Assembly: GCF_001466665.1 (NCBI RefSeq)
Contig: NZ_KQ758903.1
Coordinates: 617,684-681,683 of the forward strand
DNA: 64,000 bases
Reading direction: 5' to 3'
Source of the DNA: Dehalogenimonas alkenigignens
GTDB taxonomy: Bacteria > Chloroflexota > Dehalococcoidia > Dehalococcoidales > Dehalococcoidaceae
Part shown: in pieces, positions 28,900 to 37,446 of the stretch
Numbering within the stretch: the first letter of the stretch is position 1
Layout of the letters: each line of letters begins with the position of its first letter
Notes under the pieces: model-generated
What the model was told of the DNA's origin: nothing
Databases searched by the model: none
Seen by the model: only the letters and a program-made list of their open reading frames with translations
Translations under genes and position numbers: made by a program

Positions 28900-30547
28900 A
28901 ATTAAAAACGTCGCCCTTTATGCCCGGGTTTCGTCAGACAAGCAGGACACCGACCTCTCGATTTCGGCCCAGATTCGTTCGATTAGGGAGTACGCCGCAA
29001 AAACCAATTCCCGGATCGTGCGCGAATTCATCGACGAAGCCGAAAGCGGGCGCACCGCCTCGCGGCCGGCGTTTAAGGAGATGGTCGCCCTTGCTAGGGC
29101 CAAGAACCCGCCTTTCTCGGCCATCCTGGTTTGGAAGCTTAACCGCTTTGCCCGGAGCCGTGCCGACTCGATCACCTACAAGACGCTACTCCGCAATAAA
29201 GGCATCGAGGTTATCTCGATCAACGAGCCGGTTGATGACAGCCCGACCGGGAGGCTTCTCGAAGGCGTCATCGAATCAATTGATGAGTTTTATAGCGCCA
29301 ACCTCGGCCAGGACATCCGGCGAGGCATGCGCGAAAACGCTTCACGAGGTTTCTTCAATGGCAGCAAGCCTGCCTATGGCTTTCACGTCGTCCACGTAAA
29401 AGACGGCGATCGGACCAGGAATAAACTTGAACCCGATCCCGAAGACTCGGGCAGCGCCCAGACAGTCCGCCGTATCTTTGATATGGCCATGAAAGACATC
29501 GGCTGTAAAGAGATCGCCAAGACTCTAAATGGTGAAGGGCTGCGCACGGAACGGGGCCAACGGTGGGGCAGGACCACAATCTATAAGATACTATCGAACG
29601 AGGCTTATACTGGGACACTGGTTTGGGGAGATCGCCCGGATTGCATGGTACGCCGCTGCGGCGAGAAACCGGTCAGAGTGGAAAATGCATGGCCGGGTTT
29701 GATCGACCAGAAAGTGTTCAAATCGGTTCAGCACAAGATGACGATGAAAAAACCGGAGGTTACCCACCCCAGGACGGTTCCGAGCTTCTACCTGCTCAGT
29801 GGATTGTTCCATTGCCGCTGCGGCGGGGCGATGATCGGCCACAGCGCCAAATCGGGCCGACATTTTTACTATCTGTGCTCCAAGGGCGCCAAGCAAGGCA
29901 AGGATGCCTGCGACGTGCGGATGCTGCCCAAGGAAAAACTGGAACGGCAAGTCGTCCATGAGCTCCGGACACGGGTGCTGACCGATGAGAACATGGAGAA
30001 AATGGCTCTTCTTACTAATGAGGAGCTCCGGTCGACTTCGAGCGCCCTTACAGAACAGCTCGATGTTATCGACGCTGAACTTGCCGACACCAAGGCTAGG
30101 CTGGTGAGGTTGTACGATGCACTCGAGACCGGGAGGATCGGGCTCGATGACCTGGCGCCGCGGATCGGCGAGCTACGAAGCCGGCAGGCGGACCTTGAAA
30201 AAAGCCGTCTCAAGGTCGAAAAGGAAATCGATAAAGACGGGGTTGAGTTGATTGATGTCGACTCGGTCAAGAGGCGAGCCCGAGACCTGCGCCAACTACT
30301 AGTCGATTCGAGCTTGACCGAAAGAAAGTCTTTCCTCAGGTCGTTTGTCCGGGAGATCAATACCGACGGACAATCTATGAGGGTTAGATACAAACTCCCC
30401 ATCGTGGTTGGACCCGATGGAGGAGGTTATGACGCGGTTCTACCTATTGATAAGCTTGGTGGAGCCGGAGGGGATCGAACCCTCTACCTTTTGACTGCCA
30501 GTCAAACGTTCTCCCAAGTGAACTACGGCCCCACGGGACAGATTTGA
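28889..30547 (+). CDS. Large serine recombinase (integrase) reading into tRNA-Ala
   Basis: A 552-residue large serine integrase. Catalytic S15 lies in ALYARVSSDKQ; the resolvase domain runs to about 150, the recombinase domain contains CKEIAKTLNGEGLRTERGQR and KILSNEAYTGTLVW, the zinc ribbon has FHCRCGG...CSKG...CDVR, and a coiled coil follows (DVIDAELADTKARLVRLYDA). The last 28 or so codons run antisense through the whole tRNA-Ala gene, so the C-terminus GGAGGDRTLYLL... is supplied by the integration site. AGGAGGGAAAG precedes the ATG. Its directionality factor is probably encoded at 26065-27048. Confidence 0.92.
   Translation: MDTEIKNVALYARVSSDKQDTDLSISAQIRSIREYAAKTNSRIVREFIDEAESGRTASRPAFKEMVALARAKNPPFSAILVWKLNRFARSRADSITYKTLLRNKGIEVISINEPVDDSPTGRLLEGVIESIDEFYSANLGQDIRRGMRENASRGFFNGSKPAYGFHVVHVKDGDRTRNKLEPDPEDSGSAQTVRRIFDMAMKDIGCKEIAKTLNGEGLRTERGQRWGRTTIYKILSNEAYTGTLVWGDRPDCMVRRCGEKPVRVENAWPGLIDQKVFKSVQHKMTMKKPEVTHPRTVPSFYLLSGLFHCRCGGAMIGHSAKSGRHFYYLCSKGAKQGKDACDVRMLPKEKLERQVVHELRTRVLTDENMEKMALLTNEELRSTSSALTEQLDVIDAELADTKARLVRLYDALETGRIGLDDLAPRIGELRSRQADLEKSRLKVEKEIDKDGVELIDVDSVKRRARDLRQLLVDSSLTERKSFLRSFVREINTDGQSMRVRYKLPIVVGPDGGGYDAVLPIDKLGGAGGDRTLYLLTASQTFSQVNYGPTGQI
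30457..30532 (-). tRNA. tRNA-Ala (anticodon GGC), CCA encoded; integration site
   Basis: Read on the minus strand: acceptor GGGGCCG pairs with CGGCTCC, including the G3:U70 wobble that identifies alanine tRNAs. The anticodon arm is TTTGA-CTGGCAG-TCAAA (anticodon GGC), the T arm is GAGGG-TTCGATC-CCCTC, and ACCA is encoded at the end. Length is 76 bases. The gene is intact, and the element lies at its 3' side, as is usual for tRNA-targeting integrases. Confidence 0.95.
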
Positions 30548-30580
30548 AATATAGCATAATGCTCAAGATTGATGCAAGGT

Positions 30581-31924
30581 TCATCCCGGGTTGGTCGGCC
30601 ACCAGTTGGTAAACGGTGAAAGGGCCAGAAAAAAAGCCAGGTGTACGGTGATCAAGATTCCCATTCCGATAAAAAATAACCTCCGGCGGCGGACCGTTGT
30701 CCACCACTTCGGCTTTGAGGTCAAAACAGGATGGGCTCCCTCGGTTTCACTTTCAGAATTCGTGGTGATATCGTTTTCGTCGCAGCTGACAGTTATTGGC
30801 TCCAGGTTTGCAGTATCGGCACCGGCAGGGATTGATTTTTGGACTCCAGGTGCTGCTTCCGTGGTCCAAGCCCAGGCTTTATCAAAGAAAAGAGCAAATG
30901 CTAAAAGAACGCCGCCGACAATCGGGACAAAATAGAAGATGTAAGTTATGCGGTCGGTGATTGCCCCCAGGATGATCCATACGATTAGTGTGGCGAAAAT
31001 CCAAGCAGCGGCGAAGAATGCGGTTTCATCCCGGCGGCGCCAGGCTAGCCAGGAGGTCCACACAAACCCCGGCAGAGTCATCGCCCAGACTGTCGGCGTA
31101 ACCGCCGACAAGTATTGAGGAGACCACCAGAACGGCATGATGTAATACCCCAGGACCCATTGCCAGGGATGGAGGGCGGAAGGGTGGCTGGAATTTTCAA
31201 AGGTGATGGTACCCGGCACGGTAAACAGATGGTTGATGCGGCTAAAGGGGTTGCTCCAATCGTCGGTGAGAAGATATTCCAGCCCAGGTACCGCCAGGAT
31301 GGCACCGGCGTAAGCCGCCAGACCGGAGATCGCCAGGACCAGGACCTTGTCTCTCCGGAAAACTAGCCAGTGGGAAGCGATGGCGATTACCGGAAATAGA
31401 CCTGTCAGTTTGCATAAGGCTGACAGGAGCAGGAACAGCACCGCCAGCGGGTATTTACGGGCGAGGTAAGCCCAAAAGCCGGCCAGCATAAAAGTGACGT
31501 TGAAAATATCCAGCATGGCAACGCTGGCCATTAAAAAGGTGGCGTTTTCAAAGGCGAATAGTCCAACCGCGATATTCACCGCGGCGTTGGACAGCGGGAA
31601 TTGCCGGAGAATGAGATAGAAGAAAAAAATGGCACCCGTGCCGAATACGGCTGGGAAAAAACGCCAGCCGAATGGATTGTCACCGAATACTTGCATGCCC
31701 GCGGTAATCACCAGCTTGGCCAGGGGAGGGTGCTCCGGCTGGTGGAGATCGCCCTGAACGAGATAGTCACGGGCGGCAACGACATAATATTGCTCGTCCA
31801 GCACCAGTTCGTCGGGGTGCCACAGCAGACCCAGATGGAGGATCATCGAACCGATCAAAACCGCGGCCAGCCACGCATACTTCCAGGCGGTGAATCGTTT
31901 GATTATGTTGAAGAATTTTGTCAT
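30581..31924 (-). CDS. Membrane glycosyltransferase, PMT/GT39-like
   Basis: A 447-residue polytopic membrane protein; I take ATG at 31924 (MTKFFNIIKRFTAWKYAW). It has about ten or more helices and the acidic first loop typical of GT-C mannosyltransferases (LDEQYYVVAARDY), then PEHPPLAKLVITAGMQVFGD and WRFFPAVFGTGAIFF. Such enzymes move a sugar from a polyprenyl-phosphate donor to protein or lipid on the outer face. A large acidic, soluble loop before the last helix is unusual. First host gene beyond the tRNA-Ala. Confidence 0.8.
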   Translation of the reverse strand: MTKFFNIIKRFTAWKYAWLAAVLIGSMILHLGLLWHPDELVLDEQYYVVAARDYLVQGDLHQPEHPPLAKLVITAGMQVFGDNPFGWRFFPAVFGTGAIFFFYLILRQFPLSNAAVNIAVGLFAFENATFLMASVAMLDIFNVTFMLAGFWAYLARKYPLAVLFLLLSALCKLTGLFPVIAIASHWLVFRRDKVLVLAISGLAAYAGAILAVPGLEYLLTDDWSNPFSRINHLFTVPGTITFENSSHPSALHPWQWVLGYYIMPFWWSPQYLSAVTPTVWAMTLPGFVWTSWLAWRRRDETAFFAAAWIFATLIVWIILGAITDRITYIFYFVPIVGGVLLAFALFFDKAWAWTTEAAPGVQKSIPAGADTANLEPITVSCDENDITTNSESETEGAHPVLTSKPKWWTTVRRRRLFFIGMGILITVHLAFFLALSPFTNWWPTNPG

Positions 31925-32074
31925 AAATGCACGTATTATTAGACATAACGACGGCCGACGTAAATAGATAGCCGGTCGGTTCTTCCCTGTGTCTTGTAGG
32001 AAGCCGGTCAATCAGGGCAGGGAATGGTAAATTATAACCGGCTGAACTATGGATAACAAAAGCCCCGGCTTTAT

Positions 32075-32779
32075 TTACGGATGGGTCACCGGGCGGTCAA
32101 GCAGCAGGCGGCTCCAGAAAATTTTCCAGCGGGATGTTCCGGAGGCAAGGTCCTGAAACAGCCCGGCGGTGAGGCGCCGCAGCATGATCAAGCCGAACAG
32201 TGCGGCAAACCCGTTGACGATTTCCGGGGATTCCCCGAGCGCTTCGGCAATCAGAGGCAGGGCCAGGAAAGCCAGGGCGACGCCTAATGGCAGAGCCGCG
32301 CTTTGGCCGGCGCCGGTTTTGAGGCGCTCGCTGGGAGGGACATCTTTTAGCCGAAAAGCTTTGGCTGCTTTTAAGCCGATCGCCATAAACACCGGGATGA
32401 GGGATACAAGCGCCGGGACAATTGACAGAGCGACCGCGGCGCCGAAACCGGTGGTATTCCCTTTTTCTCCATCGAACCTCTTAAAAACCGGCCACATCTG
32501 GCCGCAGGTGACAGCCAATGCCGCGATGACAACGGTCCCGGTGTCGAAGCCAAAAAGGCGGGCGATGACGATAGTGATAATGCCCTTTAAAACATCGACA
32601 GCGGTAGCAAATAGACCCCATCCCGGCCCGGCTTTCTGCCAAAGGGAGATATGAAGATCGCCTTCGGTACTTAGCCGGTGCAACCGGGCGAGAATCAGCA
32701 GATGTGGGAAAGCCCCGATAAAATAGGCAGCGGTGACAACGGCGATCTGTCCGGCGATAGTTGATACTCCTGCCATCAT
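32075..32779 (-). CDS. plsY: PlsY-like glycerol-3-phosphate acyltransferase
   Basis: A 234-residue membrane protein with about five helices. It contains YFIGAFPHLLILARL, a GDLH...GPGWG loop, VDVLKGIITIVIARL and GQMWPVFKRFDGEKGNTTGF, which correspond to the three conserved PlsY motifs that bind glycerol phosphate and acyl phosphate. The sequence deviates at some motif positions (GEKGNTTG where GGKGVAT is common), so the substrate may differ. The family makes lysophosphatidic acid from acyl phosphate. Confidence 0.75.
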   Translation of the reverse strand: MMAGVSTIAGQIAVVTAAYFIGAFPHLLILARLHRLSTEGDLHISLWQKAGPGWGLFATAVDVLKGIITIVIARLFGFDTGTVVIAALAVTCGQMWPVFKRFDGEKGNTTGFGAAVALSIVPALVSLIPVFMAIGLKAAKAFRLKDVPPSERLKTGAGQSAALPLGVALAFLALPLIAEALGESPEIVNGFAALFGLIMLRRLTAGLFQDLASGTSRWKIFWSRLLLDRPVTHP

Positions 32780-32916
32780 CGAGAGTCACACGTATTATAA
32801 GACTATTGGAGAATATTTTTACAGCAGGGTTATGAAAGTCTTTACTTTGAACGATAATTCAAGTTATCATATCTGCGGTCGCCGCCGTTTCGGAAAATCT
32901 TGAGGAGGGTCGTCTG

Positions 32917-33753
32917 ATGACAGTCAAAGTTGTGACCGATACCACCGCCGATTTGCCGCCAGCCATCGCTTCGGAATTGGGTATCAAGATCGTGCCGATG
33001 TATGTGCGCTTCGGCGAAGATGTCTTCAAAGACCGGGTCGAGATCACCGAAGACCAGTTTTACACACGCCTCCAGAGCGACCCGGTGCATCCCAGCACTT
33101 CCCAACCGTCGCCAAAGGATTTTTTGGACGTTTATAAGGAAATAATGCCTGCTAAGGATGGGATTTTCTCGCTTCACATTTCAAAAAAATTGTCCGGAAC
33201 TTATGATTCGGCGCTACAGGCAAAGCAGATGCTCGGCGGCAGTCAGGTACTTGAGGTGATGGACACCCTTTCGGTATCAATGGGTCTGGGTCTGCTGGCC
33301 ATACTGGCTGGGCGCCTGGCTAAAGGCGGCGCCAGCATCGAGGAGATTTCAACCGCCGTCAACGATGCCATTCCACAGGTCAGGCTGCTGGGCATTTTCG
33401 ATACTTTAAAGTACCTTGCCGCGGGCGGGCGCATCGGAAAAGCCAAAGCACTGGTCGGTTCTATCCTGTCAGTCAAACCAGTGCTCACGGTCAAAGACGG
33501 CGAGATGCATCCGGCCGGGCAGGTGCGCAGCCGGGCGAAAGGCATTGAACGCTTGGTTGAATGGGCAGGTAGCCTGGGCAAACTCGAGGACCTAGCGGTG
33601 GTCCACACGACCACCCCTGAAGAAGCAAGCAACCTGGCAGATCGCCTTGGGGCATTATTCCCCCGGGAAAAGATTATCATTTCCCGGCTGGGGGCGGCGC
33701 TGGGCGCTCATGCCGGCCCCGGCACTCTGTTTGTCGTCGCTAGAGTCGCTTGA
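32917..33753 (+). CDS. DegV family fatty-acid-binding protein (copy 2)
   Basis: A 278-residue DegV protein: MTVKVVTDTTADLPPAIASE, STSQPSPKDF, SLHISKKLSGTYDSA, AAGGRIGKAK and GAHAGPGTLFV. All fatty-acid-binding motifs are present. It is a diverged homologue of the protein at 3397-4230 on the other side of the mobile element. GAGGAGGG ribosome sequence precedes the ATG. It should present a fatty acid to a FakA-type kinase; no kinase gene is visible nearby. Confidence 0.9.
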   Translation: MTVKVVTDTTADLPPAIASELGIKIVPMYVRFGEDVFKDRVEITEDQFYTRLQSDPVHPSTSQPSPKDFLDVYKEIMPAKDGIFSLHISKKLSGTYDSALQAKQMLGGSQVLEVMDTLSVSMGLGLLAILAGRLAKGGASIEEISTAVNDAIPQVRLLGIFDTLKYLAAGGRIGKAKALVGSILSVKPVLTVKDGEMHPAGQVRSRAKGIERLVEWAGSLGKLEDLAVVHTTTPEEASNLADRLGALFPREKIIISRLGAALGAHAGPGTLFVVARVA

Positions 33754-33835
33754 TCCGGGCGGAGACGGTTGCCGTTTCAACGTTCGAAGGATCTCGGAAT
33801 CCAGGTGTCATGATTCGAATGAATCCTAGACACGG

Positions 33836-34531
33836 ATGCCGATACCGGTGAGTATAGCAGGCGCTGGGTCAAGCGGTTATCTGTTGATTCGTTCCAACCG
33901 GCGGACGATGGCGGTTGAAATTAAAGCCGATGGGGCAGTTGTGGTTCGCGCCCCGAGACGCATACTGTCGGCGCTGATTGCTGATTTTGTTAAGCGCCAT
34001 GCAGATTGGATCGCCCTCAAACAGGCGGAGATAGCTAAAAGGCCGCGGGCGGAACCAAAAAGCTGTGTCGAGGGCGAAGAATTTCTTTTCTTGGGGCAAA
34101 CCTGCCGCCTTCATTTCGTTGACGCGGGTATCTCGAAAATTGACTTTGATGGCCGCATTCAGCTGCCAAGAACGAAGGAATCCCAAGCAAGAGAGCTAAT
34201 AGAAGACTGGTATCGGGTTCAGGCCTGGAAAGTAATTACAAAGAACATCGAACGACGTGTCTCAGAGATGGGCTGCCGGCCCAGCGGTCTGCGCATTACC
34301 GGCGCGCGGCAGCGGTGGGGTTCCTGCGGTATCAGAGGAGCATTAAATTTCAACTGGCGACTTGTCATGGCACCGCCGGATATTATCGACTATATCGTTG
34401 TTCATGAGATGGCGCATTTGAAGTTTCGGGGGCACGGCCGTGATTTCTGGCATTTTCTCGGGCAGTTTGTGCCCCGTTACAAAGAAATGCGGCAGTGGCT
34501 CCGCGACAATTCTGCCAGAATGGCAATTTAG
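33836..34531 (+). CDS. YgjP-like zinc metallopeptidase (DUF45)
   Basis: A 231-residue protein. The N-terminal half is a beta-rich domain (MAVEIKADGAVVVRAPRRI), and the C-terminal half carries QRWGSCGIRGALNFNWRLVM and VVHEMAHLKFRGHGRDFW, the HExxH...GH zinc site of the YgjP/SprT-like family. The layout and length are typical. Physiological substrate is unknown; family members are linked to protein or DNA-protein-crosslink processing. The start may be the GTG a few codons later. Confidence 0.85.
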   Translation: MPIPVSIAGAGSSGYLLIRSNRRTMAVEIKADGAVVVRAPRRILSALIADFVKRHADWIALKQAEIAKRPRAEPKSCVEGEEFLFLGQTCRLHFVDAGISKIDFDGRIQLPRTKESQARELIEDWYRVQAWKVITKNIERRVSEMGCRPSGLRITGARQRWGSCGIRGALNFNWRLVMAPPDIIDYIVVHEMAHLKFRGHGRDFWHFLGQFVPRYKEMRQWLRDNSARMAI

Positions 34532-34602
34532 CTGTACATTTCCGGCAAACGGTCGCCCGAGACTGGACGAAGTGCTACAATGGTTGCCGGAAATGGGGGC
34601 GG

Positions 34603-34998
34603 GTGAGCTTGAACTCCAACGATCAACCAGCCATCAGGATTCTGGTGGTAGACGATGACGAAGCAATACTGCAGTATGTCTGCGCCGGGCTCGAAATTGC
34701 CGGATTCAGGGCAAAGGGGACCTCCGACGGCGAGGAAGCCCTTGCGGCGGTCCGCGACGGGCATTCGGATTTAGTTCTGCTGGATTTGTTTATGACTCCG
34801 GTCACTGGATTCGACATTCTGACAAAGCTGCGTGATTTTTCCGATATTCCGGTGGTCGTTTTCACCGCTAGGGATGATATCGGAGGATTTGCTCTTGAAA
34901 CCGGCGCCGACGGCTATTTGGGAAAGCCCTTCAAAACCAAAACGCTCATTGAGAAGATAGAAGAAGTCATAGCTAAGCGGGGGGAAAACCCAAAGTAG
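34603..34998 (+). CDS. Single-domain response regulator (CheY-like)
   Basis: A 131-residue receiver domain. I use GTG at 34603, because an ATG further upstream would add an unlikely Cys/Trp-rich extension. DDDE near the N-terminus, phosphoacceptor D in LVLLDLFMTPVTGFD, the Thr in VVFTARDD and K in GKPFKTK form a complete receiver site. No output domain is present, so it works by protein contact. No kinase gene is adjacent. Confidence 0.85.
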   Translation: MSLNSNDQPAIRILVVDDDEAILQYVCAGLEIAGFRAKGTSDGEEALAAVRDGHSDLVLLDLFMTPVTGFDILTKLRDFSDIPVVVFTARDDIGGFALETGADGYLGKPFKTKTLIEKIEEVIAKRGENPK

Positions 34999-35034
34999 GA
35001 GGAAAGCCTCCAAGAGACTCTTTTCGAGGATGAA

Positions 35035-35910
35035 ATGAGGAAATCAAAATTCCTGGATACTCTCCTGGTTATATATGTGGTTCTGTCGGCGGCAGCCTGC
35101 GGCGGAGACGGCGGGGCAGGAACTGCGAACCCTGATCAACCAGACCTGAGTGCCAGCGTGTCTGCGCCAAATCAGACGGTTCCTCAAACTACTCCCCCAC
35201 CGGTAACCCCGACTCCGGAAACTATTCTTAAATCAATCACTGCCACTTCATCGTCGTTAACCAGCTATGAGGGCAAGCTGACGACAGTGATGAACATGTC
35301 TTTGGCCGGGATGGTGATGGACTTTGACATCACGGCTTCAATGGCAGTCGATATCGCCAGCAAAAAAGTGTTCGTTGACATGAACACCGCTGGCGTCACC
35401 ACCCAGATGTATATTATCAACGATACAGAATACATCAAGGTAAACGTCCCGGACGGTCAACTCCAAGCCAACGTATGGTACAAGGTTGTCCTGCCTTCAT
35501 CCGACTTCCAGGACATGTGGCTTTCTCAGGACCTCGGAAAGCAATATCAAATATTGCTTAACCAGGCATCTTTGACGATAGTCGGGACGGAAGAGGTCGG
35601 CGGCAAAACCTGCTTCAAGGTTAAGATAACGCCCGACCTGGTTAATTTCATGGCATATCTAGATGCTTCAGGCAGCAACCTGGCCGACATGGGCATTGCT
35701 GACCCAGCCCATGCTTTCAAGCAGCTTGAGGTTACTTTCTGGGTCGATACAACGACCTATGTGACTGTTAAAACCGATATGGTCATCGAGATTGATGTCC
35801 AGGGAATGAAAATGAAGATGACCATGATCATGGTACTGGATAGAGTCAATCAACCGATTGTAATCGCGCTGCCGTTTGAAGCGCAATCGGCCGTAATCCT
35901 TGATTATTAA
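35035..35910 (+). CDS. Lipoprotein with LolA/LppX-like fold
   Basis: A 291-residue exported lipoprotein: the signal peptide LLVIYVVLSAAAC ends in a lipobox cysteine, followed by a Gly-rich and Pro/Thr-rich linker (TTPPPVTPTPET). The mature domain has long beta strands (MDFDITASMAVDIASKKVFV, NVWYKVVLPSSDFQDMW, FKQLEVTFWVDTTTYVTVKT) of the kind found in LolA/LppX or DUF6612 lipid-carrying proteins. The protein is very Met-rich at its end (MKMKMTMIMVL). Location outside the membrane is certain; lipid handling is inferred. Confidence 0.75.
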   Translation: MRKSKFLDTLLVIYVVLSAAACGGDGGAGTANPDQPDLSASVSAPNQTVPQTTPPPVTPTPETILKSITATSSSLTSYEGKLTTVMNMSLAGMVMDFDITASMAVDIASKKVFVDMNTAGVTTQMYIINDTEYIKVNVPDGQLQANVWYKVVLPSSDFQDMWLSQDLGKQYQILLNQASLTIVGTEEVGGKTCFKVKITPDLVNFMAYLDASGSNLADMGIADPAHAFKQLEVTFWVDTTTYVTVKTDMVIEIDVQGMKMKMTMIMVLDRVNQPIVIALPFEAQSAVILDY

Positions 35911-36021
35911 AACGGTAGATTGAGTTGATCTGGTTAGCACTCCCGAGCGACGAGAGTTTCGGAAAATACGGCTGCGGTACCACCCTTTGAGGGATCGCCA
36001 GTCGCAGGTGACAACAGGTCC

Positions 36022-36939
36022 ATGTCGAATAAAATAAAAACCACCGTTGGCAGCCATCGTATAGAACTCACTAATCTTGAAAAAGCGCTGTTCCCGGGCA
36101 TCAGCAAAGGGGAGTTGATCCGGTACTACTTAAAAATTGCTCCGGTGATGCTGCCCCATATCAAGGATCGCCCGTTATCGTTTCAGCGTTTTCCCGACGG
36201 CATCAACGCCGAAGGTTTTTATCAAAAACAGGCCCCCTCCGCGTACCCGGAATGGATTAAAAGGATACCGCTCGGGGTCAAGGATATTGTCGACTATGCT
36301 TCGGCAGACTCGGCGGCGGACTTGGTCTACTTTGCCCAGCAGGCCGTGATTGTCATTCATACTTCGCTGGCCCGCGCCGATAAACCCCACAATCCCGATT
36401 TGCTGGTTTTTGACCTGGACCCTCCGGCCGATGATTTCGGGATGGTTAAGAAGACGGCGCTTCAAATGCGGGCGCTGCTAGAGGGGCTTGATTTGAAGTG
36501 TTACGTCAAACTCACCGGCAGCCGCGGGGTGCACCTCGCCGTACCGTTGGACCGGAGCTGGGACTTTGGCCTGGTTAACAGCTTCGCTGACCGCGTGGCC
36601 GGGTTATACCAGCGGAAGCACCCGGATGAAACCACAGTCGAGATATCCAAAGCTAAAAGAGGAAATCGTATTTTTATCGATACCAACCGCAATCATTTCG
36701 CTCAAACTGCGGTGGCGCCTTATTCAGTGCGTGCAAGGGAAGGCGCCCCGGTAGCTGCGCCAATCACCTGGGGAGAATTATCCAACGCCGACATCAAACC
36801 AGCACAATTCAATATCGAGAATATTTTCGACCTTTTAGCAAATCGCGCGGACCCGTGGGCTGATATTTACAGACACGGTTTGCCGCTGAAGAGGGCTGAA
36901 GGTTTATTGCAGAGCCTGGAAAATTCAGAAAAGAGCTGA
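36022..36939 (+). CDS. LigD-type polymerase domain protein (AEP primase)
   Basis: A 305-residue stand-alone polymerase of the non-homologous end-joining type. It contains RPLSFQRFPDGINAEGFYQK, catalytic DLDPP (about 133), the TGSRGVHLAVPL nucleotide-binding motif and GNRIFIDTNRNH with the third acid. These match LigD_pol/PrimPol of the archaeo-eukaryotic primase superfamily. No ligase or Ku gene is next to it, so partners must be elsewhere. Length fits a complete domain. Confidence 0.88.
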   Translation: MSNKIKTTVGSHRIELTNLEKALFPGISKGELIRYYLKIAPVMLPHIKDRPLSFQRFPDGINAEGFYQKQAPSAYPEWIKRIPLGVKDIVDYASADSAADLVYFAQQAVIVIHTSLARADKPHNPDLLVFDLDPPADDFGMVKKTALQMRALLEGLDLKCYVKLTGSRGVHLAVPLDRSWDFGLVNSFADRVAGLYQRKHPDETTVEISKAKRGNRIFIDTNRNHFAQTAVAPYSVRAREGAPVAAPITWGELSNADIKPAQFNIENIFDLLANRADPWADIYRHGLPLKRAEGLLQSLENSEKS

Positions 36940-37004
36940 AGAGAAGTCCCGGATTGGGTGTTCGTTAGTTCCGGATTGGAATTGGTGGCACTACCGGCAT
37001 GTTT

Positions 37005-37391
37005 TTATACTGCCGGGCCGGTTTTCTCTGCAGGTTTGAGATGACGGACCACGGCCTGCCGAAGTTGTTCGGCGGTGAAAGGTTTGGTGACGTACCCGTC
37101 GGCTCCCAGATTGTTGGCAAACCGCCGATTAAGGTCATGGTCGATGATAGTCAATACGAGTACCGGAATCTCTGCAGTAGCTGGATCCGCTTTAATCTGA
37201 CTGCAGGCGGTCAAACCGTCCATCCCTGGCATCAGGATATCCATAATCACCAGATCCGGCTGCGATTCCCGGACGACTCTTAACGCCTCCTCGCCGGAAG
37301 AGGCCTGGAGAACCAGATATTCCGAAAGCATGCTTTTTACTAGGTTGCGGATCTGGGGCTGGTCATCGGCAATAAGAATTTTTACAGGCAT
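37005..37391 (-). CDS. Single-domain response regulator
   Basis: A 128-residue receiver: MPVKILIADDQPQIRNLVKS, phosphoacceptor D in LVIMDILMPGMDG, switch Thr in LVLTIIDHD and K in TKPFTAEQL. No output domain is present. It converges with the LigD-type gene, and a short GC-rich inverted repeat with a T-run (36994-37016) between them can terminate transcription. Confidence 0.88.
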   Translation of the reverse strand: MPVKILIADDQPQIRNLVKSMLSEYLVLQASSGEEALRVVRESQPDLVIMDILMPGMDGLTACSQIKADPATAEIPVLVLTIIDHDLNRRFANNLGADGYVTKPFTAEQLRQAVVRHLKPAEKTGPAV

Positions 37392-37446
37392 ATTAGGAAG
37401 AGTATAGACTCAGGCGACAATAATGGCAAGGATTATTTCTGGTATT

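Larger units (their letters stand above)
5441..30532. mobile_element. Integrated virus-like / integrative element at tRNA-Ala
   Basis: A block of mainly leftward, tightly overlapping genes sits between host-type genes and ends on the right in a serine recombinase that reads into tRNA-Ala. It carries its own integrase, a Gp3-like directionality factor candidate, a repressor/IrrE-like pair, a replication protein, an ATPase, a defence-like cargo gene and a late module of small fibre-like and membrane proteins. No terminase, portal, tail, relaxase or coupling-protein gene was recognised. The left edge is uncertain: no repeat of the tRNA 3' end was found near 5.2-5.5 kb, and 5441 is simply the end of the last element-type gene remnant. 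Confidence 0.75.

Noticed and set aside
5441-30532. Conventional tailed prophage
   Set aside because: No terminase, portal, capsid, tail tube, tape measure or lysis cassette is recognisable despite many small late genes.
5441-30532. Integrative conjugative element
   Set aside because: Repressor/IrrE-like pair and ArdC domain are ICE-like, but relaxase, coupling protein and VirB4-type ATPase are absent.
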